Shown piece by piece: positions 8,000 to 14,761 of a stretch of DNA of 18,526 nucleotides. Numbering within the stretch: position 1 is the first letter of the stretch; each line of letters begins with the position of its first letter. Made by a program: the position numbers and the translations under genes. The DNA lies in contig JAJRWB010000058.1 of the NCBI GenBank assembly GCA_024276995.1, positions 1-18,526 on the forward strand, read 5' to 3'. Below the pieces are notes generated by a model. The model saw only the letters and a list, made by a program, of their open reading frames with translations. It was not told the DNA's origin and made no database searches. Source of the stretch: Candidatus Eiseniibacteriota bacterium (GTDB lineage: Bacteria; Orphanbacterota; Orphanbacteria; Orphanbacterales; Orphanbacteraceae).

Positions 8000-9353
8000 G
8001 GCTTTCCCCCCGTGTAACAGTGGATGACGACAGGTCGGGTCCAAGAAGGCGGCGGAGTCTCTTGCGCGAGATGTCGAGTCTTCTCGCCGCCTCGCTCCGG
8101 TTTCCCCTGCACAGTTCGACCATCGACCGTGCCGCCGCCGTAGTGATCGCATCGAGTCTCGCCGGGAAGGGAATCGGGCTTTCCTCCGATCCCTCCGGGT
8201 TGGTGAAAATCATCAGCTCCGCCGGGTCGAGTTCGCCCGGGGGCGAAAGGAGAAGAGAACGTTCGAGAGCGTTCTTCAGTTCCCGGATGTTGCCGGGCCA
8301 GTTGTGTCCGTGCAGGGCGCTGCGAACGGCGGCGCTCAGGTGGGGCGCCGGTACGCCGTGCTGTGCGGCGAGCTTCGCCAAGAGCGCACGGGCTATCGCG
8401 ATCACGTCGTCCCCCCTGTCGCGGAGCGGCGGAAGGGCGAGGGTGATCACGCCGATCCGGTAGTAGAGATCCTCGCGGAATGTTCCCGCCGCGATCGCTT
8501 CCTTGAGATCGCTGTTCGTCGCCGCCAGGATGCGGATATTCACATCCCTCGTGCGTGTGCCCCCCACGCGCCGGATCTTCCTCTCCTCGAGGGCGCGGAG
8601 GAGCTTCGCTTGGAGGTCCACCGGAAGCGTGCCGACCTCGTCGAAGAAGAGCGTCCCCCCGTCGGCGACCTCGAAGAGCCCCGGCTTCGAAGCGTGGGCG
8701 TCGGTGAACGCGCCCCGCTCATGACCGAACAATTCCGATTCGACGAGGTGCGCCGGAAGGGCGGAACAATTTATCGCAACGAACGGGGCGTTCCGGCGGG
8801 GGCCGCCCTTGTGGATCGCCTGCGCGAGAAGCTCCTTGCCCGTGCCCGTTTCGCCGACCAGGAGCGCTGTGGCGTCGCCGTGGCGAAGAATCCTCTCCGC
8901 CCTGGCGAGCACCGCCCGCAGGGCGGGACTGTCGCCCACGATAGTGGCGAAAGGATTCTCCTTCCTTCCCTCCCGCCCGGCGCGCCGGATCTCGTCGCTT
9001 CTTCTCCGGATCTCCGTGGCGAGAGAGTTTCTAAGGATCTCCACATCGCCGGGGAGGGCGAAATAGTCTTTCGCTCCCGCCCGGACGAGTTGCGCCGCGA
9101 TCCGGTGACCGGCATCGCTTCCCACGGCGAAGACGTCCGTCGCGTGCTGGCGCGATTCCCGTTCGAGCCACTCGAGAGCCTTGATTTCAACGCCGCCCGC
9201 CGAGAGAAGAAGAAGCGACGCGTCCCGGATCGATCCGGCGTTCTCACCGTCGCCCGCCACGCGAAACGGCACACCGAGGTCGGTTTCCAACTCCCGCCAT
9301 ATCGGAGAAAACTCCTTGCCCATTTCCACCACCCGGATGAACTGCCCTTCCAA
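7992..9353 (-). CDS. Sigma-54-dependent transcriptional activator (NtrC type) with degenerate receiver
   Basis: I chose TTG 9353 because AGAGGAGAGG lies just before it. GTG 9371 (six codons longer) and ATG 9323 are alternatives, but both have weaker ribosome sites. Residues about 1-120 look like a response-regulator receiver (a GAKDYFALP end is visible), but where the phospho-Asp should be it reads ASLLLLSAGG, so it is probably not phosphorylated. The AAA+ domain (about 135-370) has Walker A GETGTGKE at about 167-174, a GAFTDA sigma-54-contact loop at about 214-219 (usually GAFTGA), Walker B LFFDEVG at about 235-241 and FREDLYYR arginines near 292-299. A Fis-type helix-turn-helix (EAARRLDISRKRLRRLLG) lies near the C-terminus. 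It should drive ATP-dependent open-complex formation at -24/-12 promoters. Two such promoters lie in the gap upstream, pointing away from it. Confidence 0.93.
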   Translation of the reverse strand: MEGQFIRVVEMGKEFSPIWRELETDLGVPFRVAGDGENAGSIRDASLLLLSAGGVEIKALEWLERESRQHATDVFAVGSDAGHRIAAQLVRAGAKDYFALPGDVEILRNSLATEIRRRSDEIRRAGREGRKENPFATIVGDSPALRAVLARAERILRHGDATALLVGETGTGKELLAQAIHKGGPRRNAPFVAINCSALPAHLVESELFGHERGAFTDAHASKPGLFEVADGGTLFFDEVGTLPVDLQAKLLRALEERKIRRVGGTRTRDVNIRILAATNSDLKEAIAAGTFREDLYYRIGVITLALPPLRDRGDDVIAIARALLAKLAAQHGVPAPHLSAAVRSALHGHNWPGNIRELKNALERSLLLSPPGELDPAELMIFTNPEGSEESPIPFPARLDAITTAAARSMVELCRGNRSEAARRLDISRKRLRRLLGPDLSSSTVTRGESHG

Positions 9354-9472
9354 AGGTCCTCTCCTCTGCACGATCCGTGCCCGGTCGTGACAGCAATGAA
9401 ACGTTGATCCTCAACAGGTTGGATGGCTCAGTCAGAACATTGCGCCGGTTCGATTCGTTCCAGTCGACCCAT

Positions 9473-9493
9473 ATTGGACCAGTTTATTCCAAT
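9473..9493. repeat. Inverted repeat overlapping the activator promoter (possible operator)
   Basis: ATTGGA (9473-9478) and TCCAAT (9488-9493) are perfect 6-base inverted arms with a 9-base centre. The centre contains the -10 hexamer of the leftward promoter. Such placement suits autoregulation or repression, but no factor is known. Confidence 0.4.
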
Positions 9494-9509
9494 TCTGATA
9501 TGAAGTCAA
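9481..9509 (-). promoter_or_regulatory. Sigma-70-type promoter of the activator operon
   Basis: Read on the minus strand, TTGACT (9509-9504) and TAAACT (9486-9481) are separated by 17 bases. The match is 5/6 for -35 and 4/6 for -10. The start site would fall near 9474, giving a leader of about 120 bases before TTG 9353. Confidence 0.55.
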
Positions 9510-9647
9510 GAAAGTATTAATGTTTTGCTATTATTGCCGGGGATGACATGCAGGGAGAGGGTATCGATCGCTTCGGTTCCGGGGCGATCGATGTGGCCGG
9601 GTCGCGGTCGTGTTTCGGGGAATCACGGGATTCTCGAACGATTGTTC

Positions 9648-9665
9648 TCGATTCGATCGAATCGA
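9648..9665. repeat. Perfect 18-bp palindrome upstream of the first sigma-54 promoter
   Basis: TCGATTCGATCGAATCGA is its own reverse complement. It ends 7 bases before the -24 element, at about -51 to -34 relative to the predicted start. A TTCTCGA direct repeat (9631-9637 and 9645-9651) abuts it. Together they look like a protein-binding cluster; which protein is unknown. Confidence 0.55.
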
Positions 9666-9672
9666 TCCGACA

Positions 9673-9688
9673 TGGCACTCCGTTTGCT
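9673..9688 (+). promoter_or_regulatory. Sigma-54 (-24/-12) promoter 1, facing right
   Basis: TGGCACTCCGTTTGCT matches the consensus TGGCAC-N5-TTGCW at every defined position, with GG and GC at exact spacing. Only the optional G after TGGCAC is missing. The start would be near 9699. No convincing coding gene follows for hundreds of bases, so the product may be a non-coding RNA or a long leader of the redox operon. Confidence 0.7.
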
Positions 9689-9714
9689 ACACAGTTCGGT
9701 CAGAAGCCGATGAT

Positions 9715-9736
9715 CGTCCCGGAGTGTTCCGGGACG
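9715..9736 (+). other. Perfect 9-bp stem-loop just after sigma-54 promoter 1
   Basis: CGTCCCGGA (9715-9723) and TCCGGGACG (9728-9736) pair fully around a GTGT loop. It would lie about 16 bases into the transcript. The following bases (acggggctttctg) contain only a short T run, so a terminator or attenuator role is weak. A 5' stabilising hairpin or protein site is equally likely. Confidence 0.5.
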
Positions 9737-9909
9737 ACGGGGCTTTCTGAAAACTAAGCAGCGGAATGAGCCGGTGCCGGGCATGGAATCGCCGTCCTTC
9801 GGGGACTACCCTGGCTACCACGACGACAACCCGCTCTCCGGAGATCACGGCGTCGGCCTCCGGTGTTCGCGTACCGGCTCAGCCTTTCTGCCCTCCGTCT
9901 TCGTCGTCC

Positions 9910-10099
9910 AGGCGCGGCGTGGGGCTCATCTGCCGGGGGGGAGGTCGGGCGGACAACGATCGGGTTTTCACGGACAGGTGCCGGCGGACCATGGAGCACA
10001 TGCCGGTTTCCAACGCTGTCGGGGGGCAGTGACCTGTGAAGAAACCGCGTGAATCGCCGTCCCGACCCCTCCCGGATTCTTCGCGCCCGCCGCACGCCT
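9910..10099. repeat. Long imperfect inverted repeat / potential structured RNA
   Basis: The two halves of this roughly 190-base stretch are partly complementary along their length. The best segments are 9910-9918 with the cgcct-rich stretch ending at 10099, 9933-9954 with 10059-10075 (a run near GGTCGGG), 9961-9968 with 10041-10047, and ACAGGT 9974-9979 with ACCTGT 10032-10037. Inside, CCGGC/GCCGG and a CGCTGTC/GGCAGTG hairpin could form two branches. It may be an RNA structure on the transcript from promoter 1 or a decayed mobile repeat. GC-rich sequence makes chance pairing easier, so confidence is moderate. Confidence 0.4.
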
Positions 10100-10264
10100 C
10101 TTTTCGTTGTCCCCTTTTCGAGCGGTCGGCGCCTGTACTGAGCACCGTCTGAACACTCTCCCGCTCACGGTCGCCCATGCAGGAATCGCGGTGTCTGCCG
10201 AATAGAAGGATATGGATCCTCCCCGATAACAATTGACCGGAAGATAATTTTGGTCATTCAAGGG

Positions 10265-10280
10265 TGGCACGGGAATTGCG
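10265..10280 (+). promoter_or_regulatory. Sigma-54 (-24/-12) promoter 2, for the cytochrome operon
   Basis: TGGCACGGGAATTGCG matches TGGCACG-N4-TTGC perfectly with exact GG/GC spacing. Predicted start is near 10291, leaving a leader of about 77 bases before ATG 10368. The leader holds a small CCGTC/GACGG hairpin (10336-10349) just before the AGGAGG ribosome site (10355-10360). The activator gene diverges from this region and is the obvious candidate regulator. TGACC/GGTCA (10234-10238, 10252-10256) and AGGAT/ATCCT (10207-10220) inverted arms lie just upstream. Confidence 0.8.
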
Positions 10281-10367
10281 ATTCCATAGGCGGAGATTCT
10301 CAACACGCATCCGCGGGCCGGGGAAAGACCGACGCCCGTCAGGGGACGGACACCAGGAGGAAGGGCG

Positions 10368-11414
10368 ATGGGTCGGTCTGTCGATCTTCGTGAAGACGAA
10401 GCCGATCAGGCGGTGATCGACCAGGTGGAAGTGGTCGTGGAAACGATTCCCGCCGTCGCATGCAATCCGTCCGATGTGTCCGCGCGAACCCGGAGTGTGT
10501 CCGGCGGGACACGCGAACGCGGTGCGAAGCGGGCGAAGAAGAACCTGATCCGAAAATTGACCGTTCCTCCCGCGCTCCTCCTCGCGGCGGTGAACATCGC
10601 TGGCTTCTCCTACTACCGCCTTTCTCTCGCGGAGAGAGTGGTTCATCCCCTCCATGCGCTGCTGAAACCTTCGGGTCCGGTAGGCCAGGGCGCCGGCGTG
10701 ATCGCGTTCCTCCTCTTCTCGTTCCTCTGGCTCTATCCCGTGCGGAAGAAATACGGCTTTTTATCGTTCACCGGGCCGATCCCGGTGTGGCTCGACGTGC
10801 ATATCTCGGCGGGGCTGCTCATACCCCTTCTCGGCGCCACCCACGCCGGCTGGCGTTTTCAAGGACTCGTGGGGCTCGGGTATGCCGCGATGTTCCTCGT
10901 CTGTTGCAGCGGCGTGGCGGGCCGGTATCTCTATCTTCGCATCCCCAGGACGAAGGAGGGGGTGGAGATGACCCTCGGAGAGATCGACAGGAAGCGCGGG
11001 GAAATGCTCGATCGCCTCGCTTCCACTACCGGGATGCCGGCGGCCGACCTCGAGGCGATTCTCGCCGTGAAGAAGGGACGGTTTCGGGGATTGGGCGTGT
11101 TCGGTACGTTCCGAGCGCTCGTGAGGGATGATTTCGCGCGCCGGCGGGCGGTGGGAAGGTTGCTGAAAGAGTGGAACGCCCGGGACGGGGTGTCCGGAGG
11201 GGCGGGGAAGGAGGGGAAGCGGGCATTCAGGATGGCGCTCAAGCTGGCGCGAAGGCAGATGTCTCTCGACCAGCAGGTTCGACTTCTCGAATCGACACAC
11301 GCGGTGTTCCGGTTCTGGCACGCGGCGCACAGGCCGGTGGCGATCGTCTCGTTCGCCGCCGTCGTGCTTCATGTCCTCGTGGTGACGGCGATGGGAGCCA
11401 CCTGGTTCTGGTAG
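10368..11414 (+). CDS. Membrane b-type cytochrome-like protein
   Basis: This 348-residue protein starts at ATG 10368, 7 bases after AGGAGG. About 60 hydrophilic N-terminal residues precede the membrane part. Hydrophobic spans lie at about 65-85, 107-124, 140-158, 166-187 and 323-343. Between the fourth and fifth spans is a basic, helical cytosolic-looking loop (about 190-315). Candidate heme ligands are His93, His96, His145, His159, His318, His321 and His335, several inside or at the ends of spans, as in two-heme b cytochromes and ferric-reductase-like proteins. No CXXCH motif occurs. It is the first gene of the redox operon, so it most likely passes electrons across the inner membrane between the Fe-S flavoprotein and the exported c cytochromes. 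Heme content is inferred from the histidines and context, and the family name is uncertain. Confidence 0.7.
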   Translation: MGRSVDLREDEADQAVIDQVEVVVETIPAVACNPSDVSARTRSVSGGTRERGAKRAKKNLIRKLTVPPALLLAAVNIAGFSYYRLSLAERVVHPLHALLKPSGPVGQGAGVIAFLLFSFLWLYPVRKKYGFLSFTGPIPVWLDVHISAGLLIPLLGATHAGWRFQGLVGLGYAAMFLVCCSGVAGRYLYLRIPRTKEGVEMTLGEIDRKRGEMLDRLASTTGMPAADLEAILAVKKGRFRGLGVFGTFRALVRDDFARRRAVGRLLKEWNARDGVSGGAGKEGKRAFRMALKLARRQMSLDQQVRLLESTHAVFRFWHAAHRPVAIVSFAAVVLHVLVVTAMGATWFW

Positions 11415-11423
11415 AGGTTCGGC

Positions 11424-12896
11424 ATGGGAATGCTGATCGCCACGGCCGCCTTTCTGGCGGCCACTGTCGTGGCGGTTCTGATTCATCTCAGGGCCCGGGG
11501 AACGTCTACGCCCGCTTCCGCGCCCCCGGCCGGTCCTCCCTGCCCCCGGTGCGGCGAGCCGGTTCCCGCGTCGGCGACATTCTGCCCCGGCTGCGGCGTT
11601 CCGACCCAAGTCTACGAGGTCGTGGGGGCGCCGATTGCCGCGGACGCCGGCGCGGACGGCGGTGGGGGAGAGGAGGGCGAACCGAGGATGCACGCCGTAG
11701 TGCGCGCCGATCTTTGCGTCGGCTGCGGCGTGTGCGTCCCCGCTTGTCCGGTGGAAGGCGCGATTTACATGGAGGGGAAGCTCGCCGTGGTGAACCGCTC
11801 CTTGTGTGTCGGCCACGGGAAGTGCGCCGAGGCGTGCCCGGTAGGGGGAATCCTGATGGCGGCGGGCGAAGCGGTGCATCAAGTGGAGGTTCCCGACGTG
11901 AACGGCCGGTTCGAATCGAATGTGCCCGGCATTTTCATCACCGGCGAACTCGGCGGGCGGGGGCTGATCAAGAACGCGGTGAACGAAGGGAAACTCGCCG
12001 TCGAAAGCATTGCCGGGGGGCTTTCGAAGGACACGGCGGAAGAGGAGGGGAAGGATACGGCGGGGGAGGACGACGGCGTGCTCGACGTGATCATCGTCGG
12101 TTCCGGTCCCGCGGGGTTGAGCGCCGGCCTGGAGGCGCACCGGCGCAAGATGCGCTACGCCATTCTCGAGCAGGGCGACCTGGCGGACACGATCCGGAAG
12201 TATCCCCGCCACAAGCTCCTCCTCGCCGAGCCGGTGAAGATCCCGCTCTACGGGGATCTGTGGGTGGCGGATGCGTCGAAGGAAACGCTGATCAGCATCT
12301 GGGAGACGATTGTTTCCAATACGGGTCTCAAGATCGAAACGAGGCGCCGCGTGGAGAATGTGAAGAGAGAGGACGACCACTTCGTGGTGGAAGCGGGGGG
12401 GGAGACATACCGGGGAAAGCGAGTGGTGCTCGCCATGGGGAGGCGCGGCACGCCGCGGCGTCTCGGGGCGCCGGGAGAAGAACTCGAGAAGGTGTTCTAC
12501 GACGTGGCGGAGATGGAGGAGTTCAAGGGGAGAAAGGTTCTCATCGTGGGCGGCGGCGACAGCGCCGTCGAGTCGGCCATCGGCATGGCGAACCAGGAGG
12601 GGGCCGAGGTGACGCTCAGCTACCGCGGCGACGCCTTCAAGAGGGTCAAAGAGAGGAACCGGGAGCGCCTCGACGAGGCGGTGAAGCAGAAGAAGATCCG
12701 CCTCCTTCTCGGCAGCGAGGTGAAGGAGATCACCGAAGCGAAAGTCGTTTTATCTATGAAGGATGGAGAGGAGACCCTCGAGAACGACAACGTGGTGATC
12801 CGGATCGGCGGCGAACCGCCCTTCCCGTTCCTCGAGAAGATCGGCGTTCGGATGGTGCGCAAGACCGTTCCCATCCCGGGAAGCGACGGGGGATAG
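11424..12896 (+). CDS. Membrane-anchored 4Fe-4S / FAD / NAD(P) oxidoreductase (thioredoxin-reductase-like)
   Basis: The 490-residue protein has one N-terminal span (about 3-21) followed by HLRAR, so the rest should face the cytosol. Next come a zinc ribbon (Cys40, 43, 54, 57) and a two-motif ferredoxin region. Motif 1 has Cys98, 101, 104 and 108. Motif 2 reads CVGHGKCAEACP, so His131 takes the place of the second Cys. Residues 160-196 (SNVPGIFITGEL, then GLIKNAVNEG) resemble the FAD-contact end of thioredoxin reductases but stand before, not after, the FAD fold. The FAD GSGPAG motif is at 226-231 and the NAD(P) GGGDSAVES motif at 376-384. The redox CXXC of true thioredoxin reductases is absent. 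It should move electrons between NAD(P)H, FAD and Fe-S clusters next to the membrane b protein, whose stop is 9 bases upstream. Confidence 0.88.
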   Translation: MGMLIATAAFLAATVVAVLIHLRARGTSTPASAPPAGPPCPRCGEPVPASATFCPGCGVPTQVYEVVGAPIAADAGADGGGGEEGEPRMHAVVRADLCVGCGVCVPACPVEGAIYMEGKLAVVNRSLCVGHGKCAEACPVGGILMAAGEAVHQVEVPDVNGRFESNVPGIFITGELGGRGLIKNAVNEGKLAVESIAGGLSKDTAEEEGKDTAGEDDGVLDVIIVGSGPAGLSAGLEAHRRKMRYAILEQGDLADTIRKYPRHKLLLAEPVKIPLYGDLWVADASKETLISIWETIVSNTGLKIETRRRVENVKREDDHFVVEAGGETYRGKRVVLAMGRRGTPRRLGAPGEELEKVFYDVAEMEEFKGRKVLIVGGGDSAVESAIGMANQEGAEVTLSYRGDAFKRVKERNRERLDEAVKQKKIRLLLGSEVKEITEAKVVLSMKDGEETLENDNVVIRIGGEPPFPFLEKIGVRMVRKTVPIPGSDGG

Positions 12897-12900
12897 GGCG

Positions 12901-14751
12901 ATGTTTCTCGGCGGGGGAGAGATGTGCGCGCGGCCGGTGGTGTTCGCTCTTCTTCTCACCGCATGGTGCGTCGCGGCGGCGGCGGCCCACGCCCAGTTCG
13001 CCCCCGGTCCGTTGTCGAAAGCGCACCGCGAGCTCGACGGGACGCTGCGGTGCACGAAGTGTCACGCCGTGAAGCGGGGGAAGTCGATGGACGGAGAATG
13101 CCTCGCGTGCCATGACGGTATCCGCGCCCTCGACGAGGCGGGGCGGGGACTGCACGGAGAAAAAAAGCGGAAGGAGTGCGCCGCCTGCCACAAGGAGCAC
13201 GCCGGCGTCGATTTCGAACTGATCGACACGGCGTTTCTCGATCCATCATCATTTGATCATTCGATGACCGGCTGGAACCTTAGGGGGAAACATGTCGATG
13301 CGTCGTGCGAGAAATGTCACAAGGGCGAGTTTCTCACCGATGCGGTGAGGAGGCGTCTCCGGTCGAAGGGAGGAACGCGTGCTTGGATCGGTCTCGAAGG
13401 GAAGTGCGCCGTCTGCCACGACGATCCCCACTTGGGGAAGCTCGGAATCGACTGCGGTTCTTGCCATTTCGAGACCGGTTTCCACGATGTCGTGCGCGAC
13501 GGCTTCGATCATTCGAAGACCTCCTGGGCGCTTCGAGGGGCTCACGGCCGCGTCGATTGCGCCGCCTGCCATGATTCCACAAGCGCCTGGGGAGCGAGGC
13601 CGCCGCATGATCGGTGCGGCGTGTGCCACGTCGATCCGCACCGGGGGGCGGCGACGATCGCCGGCGCGGTCGTCGACTGCAACGCCTGCCACGACGAGGA
13701 GACTTTCCGCCCCTCGACGTACACCGTGGAGCGCCACCGGAACGCGCCGTTCCCTCTCGAGGGGAAACATGCGGCGGTGTCATGCGACCGGTGTCACACG
13801 CTCACGTCGCGCGGCTCGATCACCGTCGATCTCGCCGATGCCGGCGTTCTTCTTCGAAGGGAGCACGAACTTTGCTCCGACTGCCACGCCGATGCCCATA
13901 ACGGCCAGCTCTCCTCCCGGCGAGACGGGGGGGAGTGCGGGTCGTGCCACACCGTCGATGGGTGGAAGTCGACCACCGTTACGGTGGAGTCGCATTCGGA
14001 TTTCTCCTTTCCCCTCGTCGGGGCGCACGCCGATGCGAAGTGTTCCGCGTGCCACGGCCCGGACAGGCCGGGGCTCCCCCCCCTCCCCGGCACCGATCGA
14101 CTCGGACGGGCGAGGGTCGCCCTGGTTATCGAAAAGAAGAACTGCTCCGACTGTCACGTCGATCCTCACGACGGCCGGTACTCCGCCGGCGCGACCGGCG
14201 CGGGGGCCGGGAGGGTGGGTGGTTCGGCGGGGGGGGCGAAGAAATGCGGCGAATGCCATGGCTCGGACAGATTTCGTCCGGCGATGATCGGCGTGAACGA
14301 CCATGATACGTACGTCTTCCCGCTCAAGGGCGCTCATCGGGCCGTCCCCTGCTTCGAATGCCACAGGGAACTGATCAGGAGCAGCCGGTCCGGAACGCTT
14401 CTTCTCGCCGGGTGGACCGGCAAGGCGATCGACTTCCGCGGAGAATTCGGAAAATGCGACGACTGTCATGGCGATGCCCACGCCGGGCAATTCACATTGT
14501 CGTGCGACGGTTGTCACGGCCAAGACCGGTTTCGTCCGGCGGTGAATTTCGATCACGACCGGGATTCGACGTTTCCTCTCAAGGGCGGTCACGGGAAGGT
14601 GAAGTGCGAAAAATGCCACAGCCCGTTCAAGACGCCGGACGGGGAAACGATCATCCGTTACAAACCGTTGAGCCGCAAGTGCGAGAGCTGTCACGGCGAT
14701 CGCGAAATCGATCGCCTTGTCGCCGGCGATGAGATGGTTCGAAGGGATTAG
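12901..14751 (+). CDS. Exported 20-heme c-type cytochrome
   Basis: ATG 12901 gives 616 residues and has a GGGGGA ribosome site 7 bases upstream. ATG 12922 is an alternative that would trim seven residues from the signal peptide. A Sec signal ends near AAAHA-QF. I count 20 CXXCH motifs, and no other large domain is visible. Several heme sites are preceded by a recurring FPL-x-G-x-H or W-x-L-R-G-x-H element that supplies a distal histidine, as in cytochrome c3-like and outer-surface conduit cytochromes. The same FPL-x-G-H element recurs in the giant cytochrome downstream, so the two share a fold and probably an ancestor. It lies 4 bases after the flavoprotein stop. A role as a periplasmic relay between the inner membrane and the larger cytochrome is inferred. 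One insert near residues 390-460 is Gly/Ala-rich and heme-poor. Confidence 0.93.
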   Translation: MFLGGGEMCARPVVFALLLTAWCVAAAAAHAQFAPGPLSKAHRELDGTLRCTKCHAVKRGKSMDGECLACHDGIRALDEAGRGLHGEKKRKECAACHKEHAGVDFELIDTAFLDPSSFDHSMTGWNLRGKHVDASCEKCHKGEFLTDAVRRRLRSKGGTRAWIGLEGKCAVCHDDPHLGKLGIDCGSCHFETGFHDVVRDGFDHSKTSWALRGAHGRVDCAACHDSTSAWGARPPHDRCGVCHVDPHRGAATIAGAVVDCNACHDEETFRPSTYTVERHRNAPFPLEGKHAAVSCDRCHTLTSRGSITVDLADAGVLLRREHELCSDCHADAHNGQLSSRRDGGECGSCHTVDGWKSTTVTVESHSDFSFPLVGAHADAKCSACHGPDRPGLPPLPGTDRLGRARVALVIEKKNCSDCHVDPHDGRYSAGATGAGAGRVGGSAGGAKKCGECHGSDRFRPAMIGVNDHDTYVFPLKGAHRAVPCFECHRELIRSSRSGTLLLAGWTGKAIDFRGEFGKCDDCHGDAHAGQFTLSCDGCHGQDRFRPAVNFDHDRDSTFPLKGGHGKVKCEKCHSPFKTPDGETIIRYKPLSRKCESCHGDREIDRLVAGDEMVRRD

Positions 14752-14761
14752 GGGTGAAGTG

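Larger units (their letters stand above)
9354..10367. other. About 1 kb without a convincing gene, rich in regulatory signals
   Basis: This gap separates the divergent activator and redox operons. The open frames in it are short, have no ribosome site of note, and encode Arg/Pro/Gly-rich strings typical of GC-rich non-coding DNA. It contains a sigma-70 promoter for the activator, two rightward sigma-54 promoters (9673 and 10265), an 18-bp palindrome, a 9-bp hairpin and a long imperfect inverted repeat, each listed separately. The part around 9480-9540 is noticeably more AT-rich than the rest. A transcript from the first sigma-54 promoter would run through some 560 bases of apparently non-coding DNA before the second promoter. 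Confidence 0.6.

Noticed and set aside
9715-9736. Rho-independent terminator
   Set aside because: The hairpin is perfect, but no run of T follows; only ctttctg appears about 7 bases later.
9774-10052. Short plus-strand frame (92 codons) after the first sigma-54 promoter
   Set aside because: No ribosome site, biased low-complexity composition and overlap with the inverted repeat. I could not support it as a gene, although a small protein cannot be fully excluded.
9910-10099. Miniature inverted-repeat transposable element
   Set aside because: The pairing is imperfect and no clear target-site duplication or sharp terminal repeats are visible, so I list it only as an inverted repeat.
9968-10306. 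112-codon minus-strand frame in the gap
   Set aside because: It runs across the second sigma-54 promoter and the inverted repeat and shows no motif or credible start.
9699-10367. Cyclic-di-GMP (GEMM) riboswitch, as found before some multiheme cytochrome genes
   Set aside because: I looked for the conserved GEMM-I bases on both strands of the gap and did not find them.
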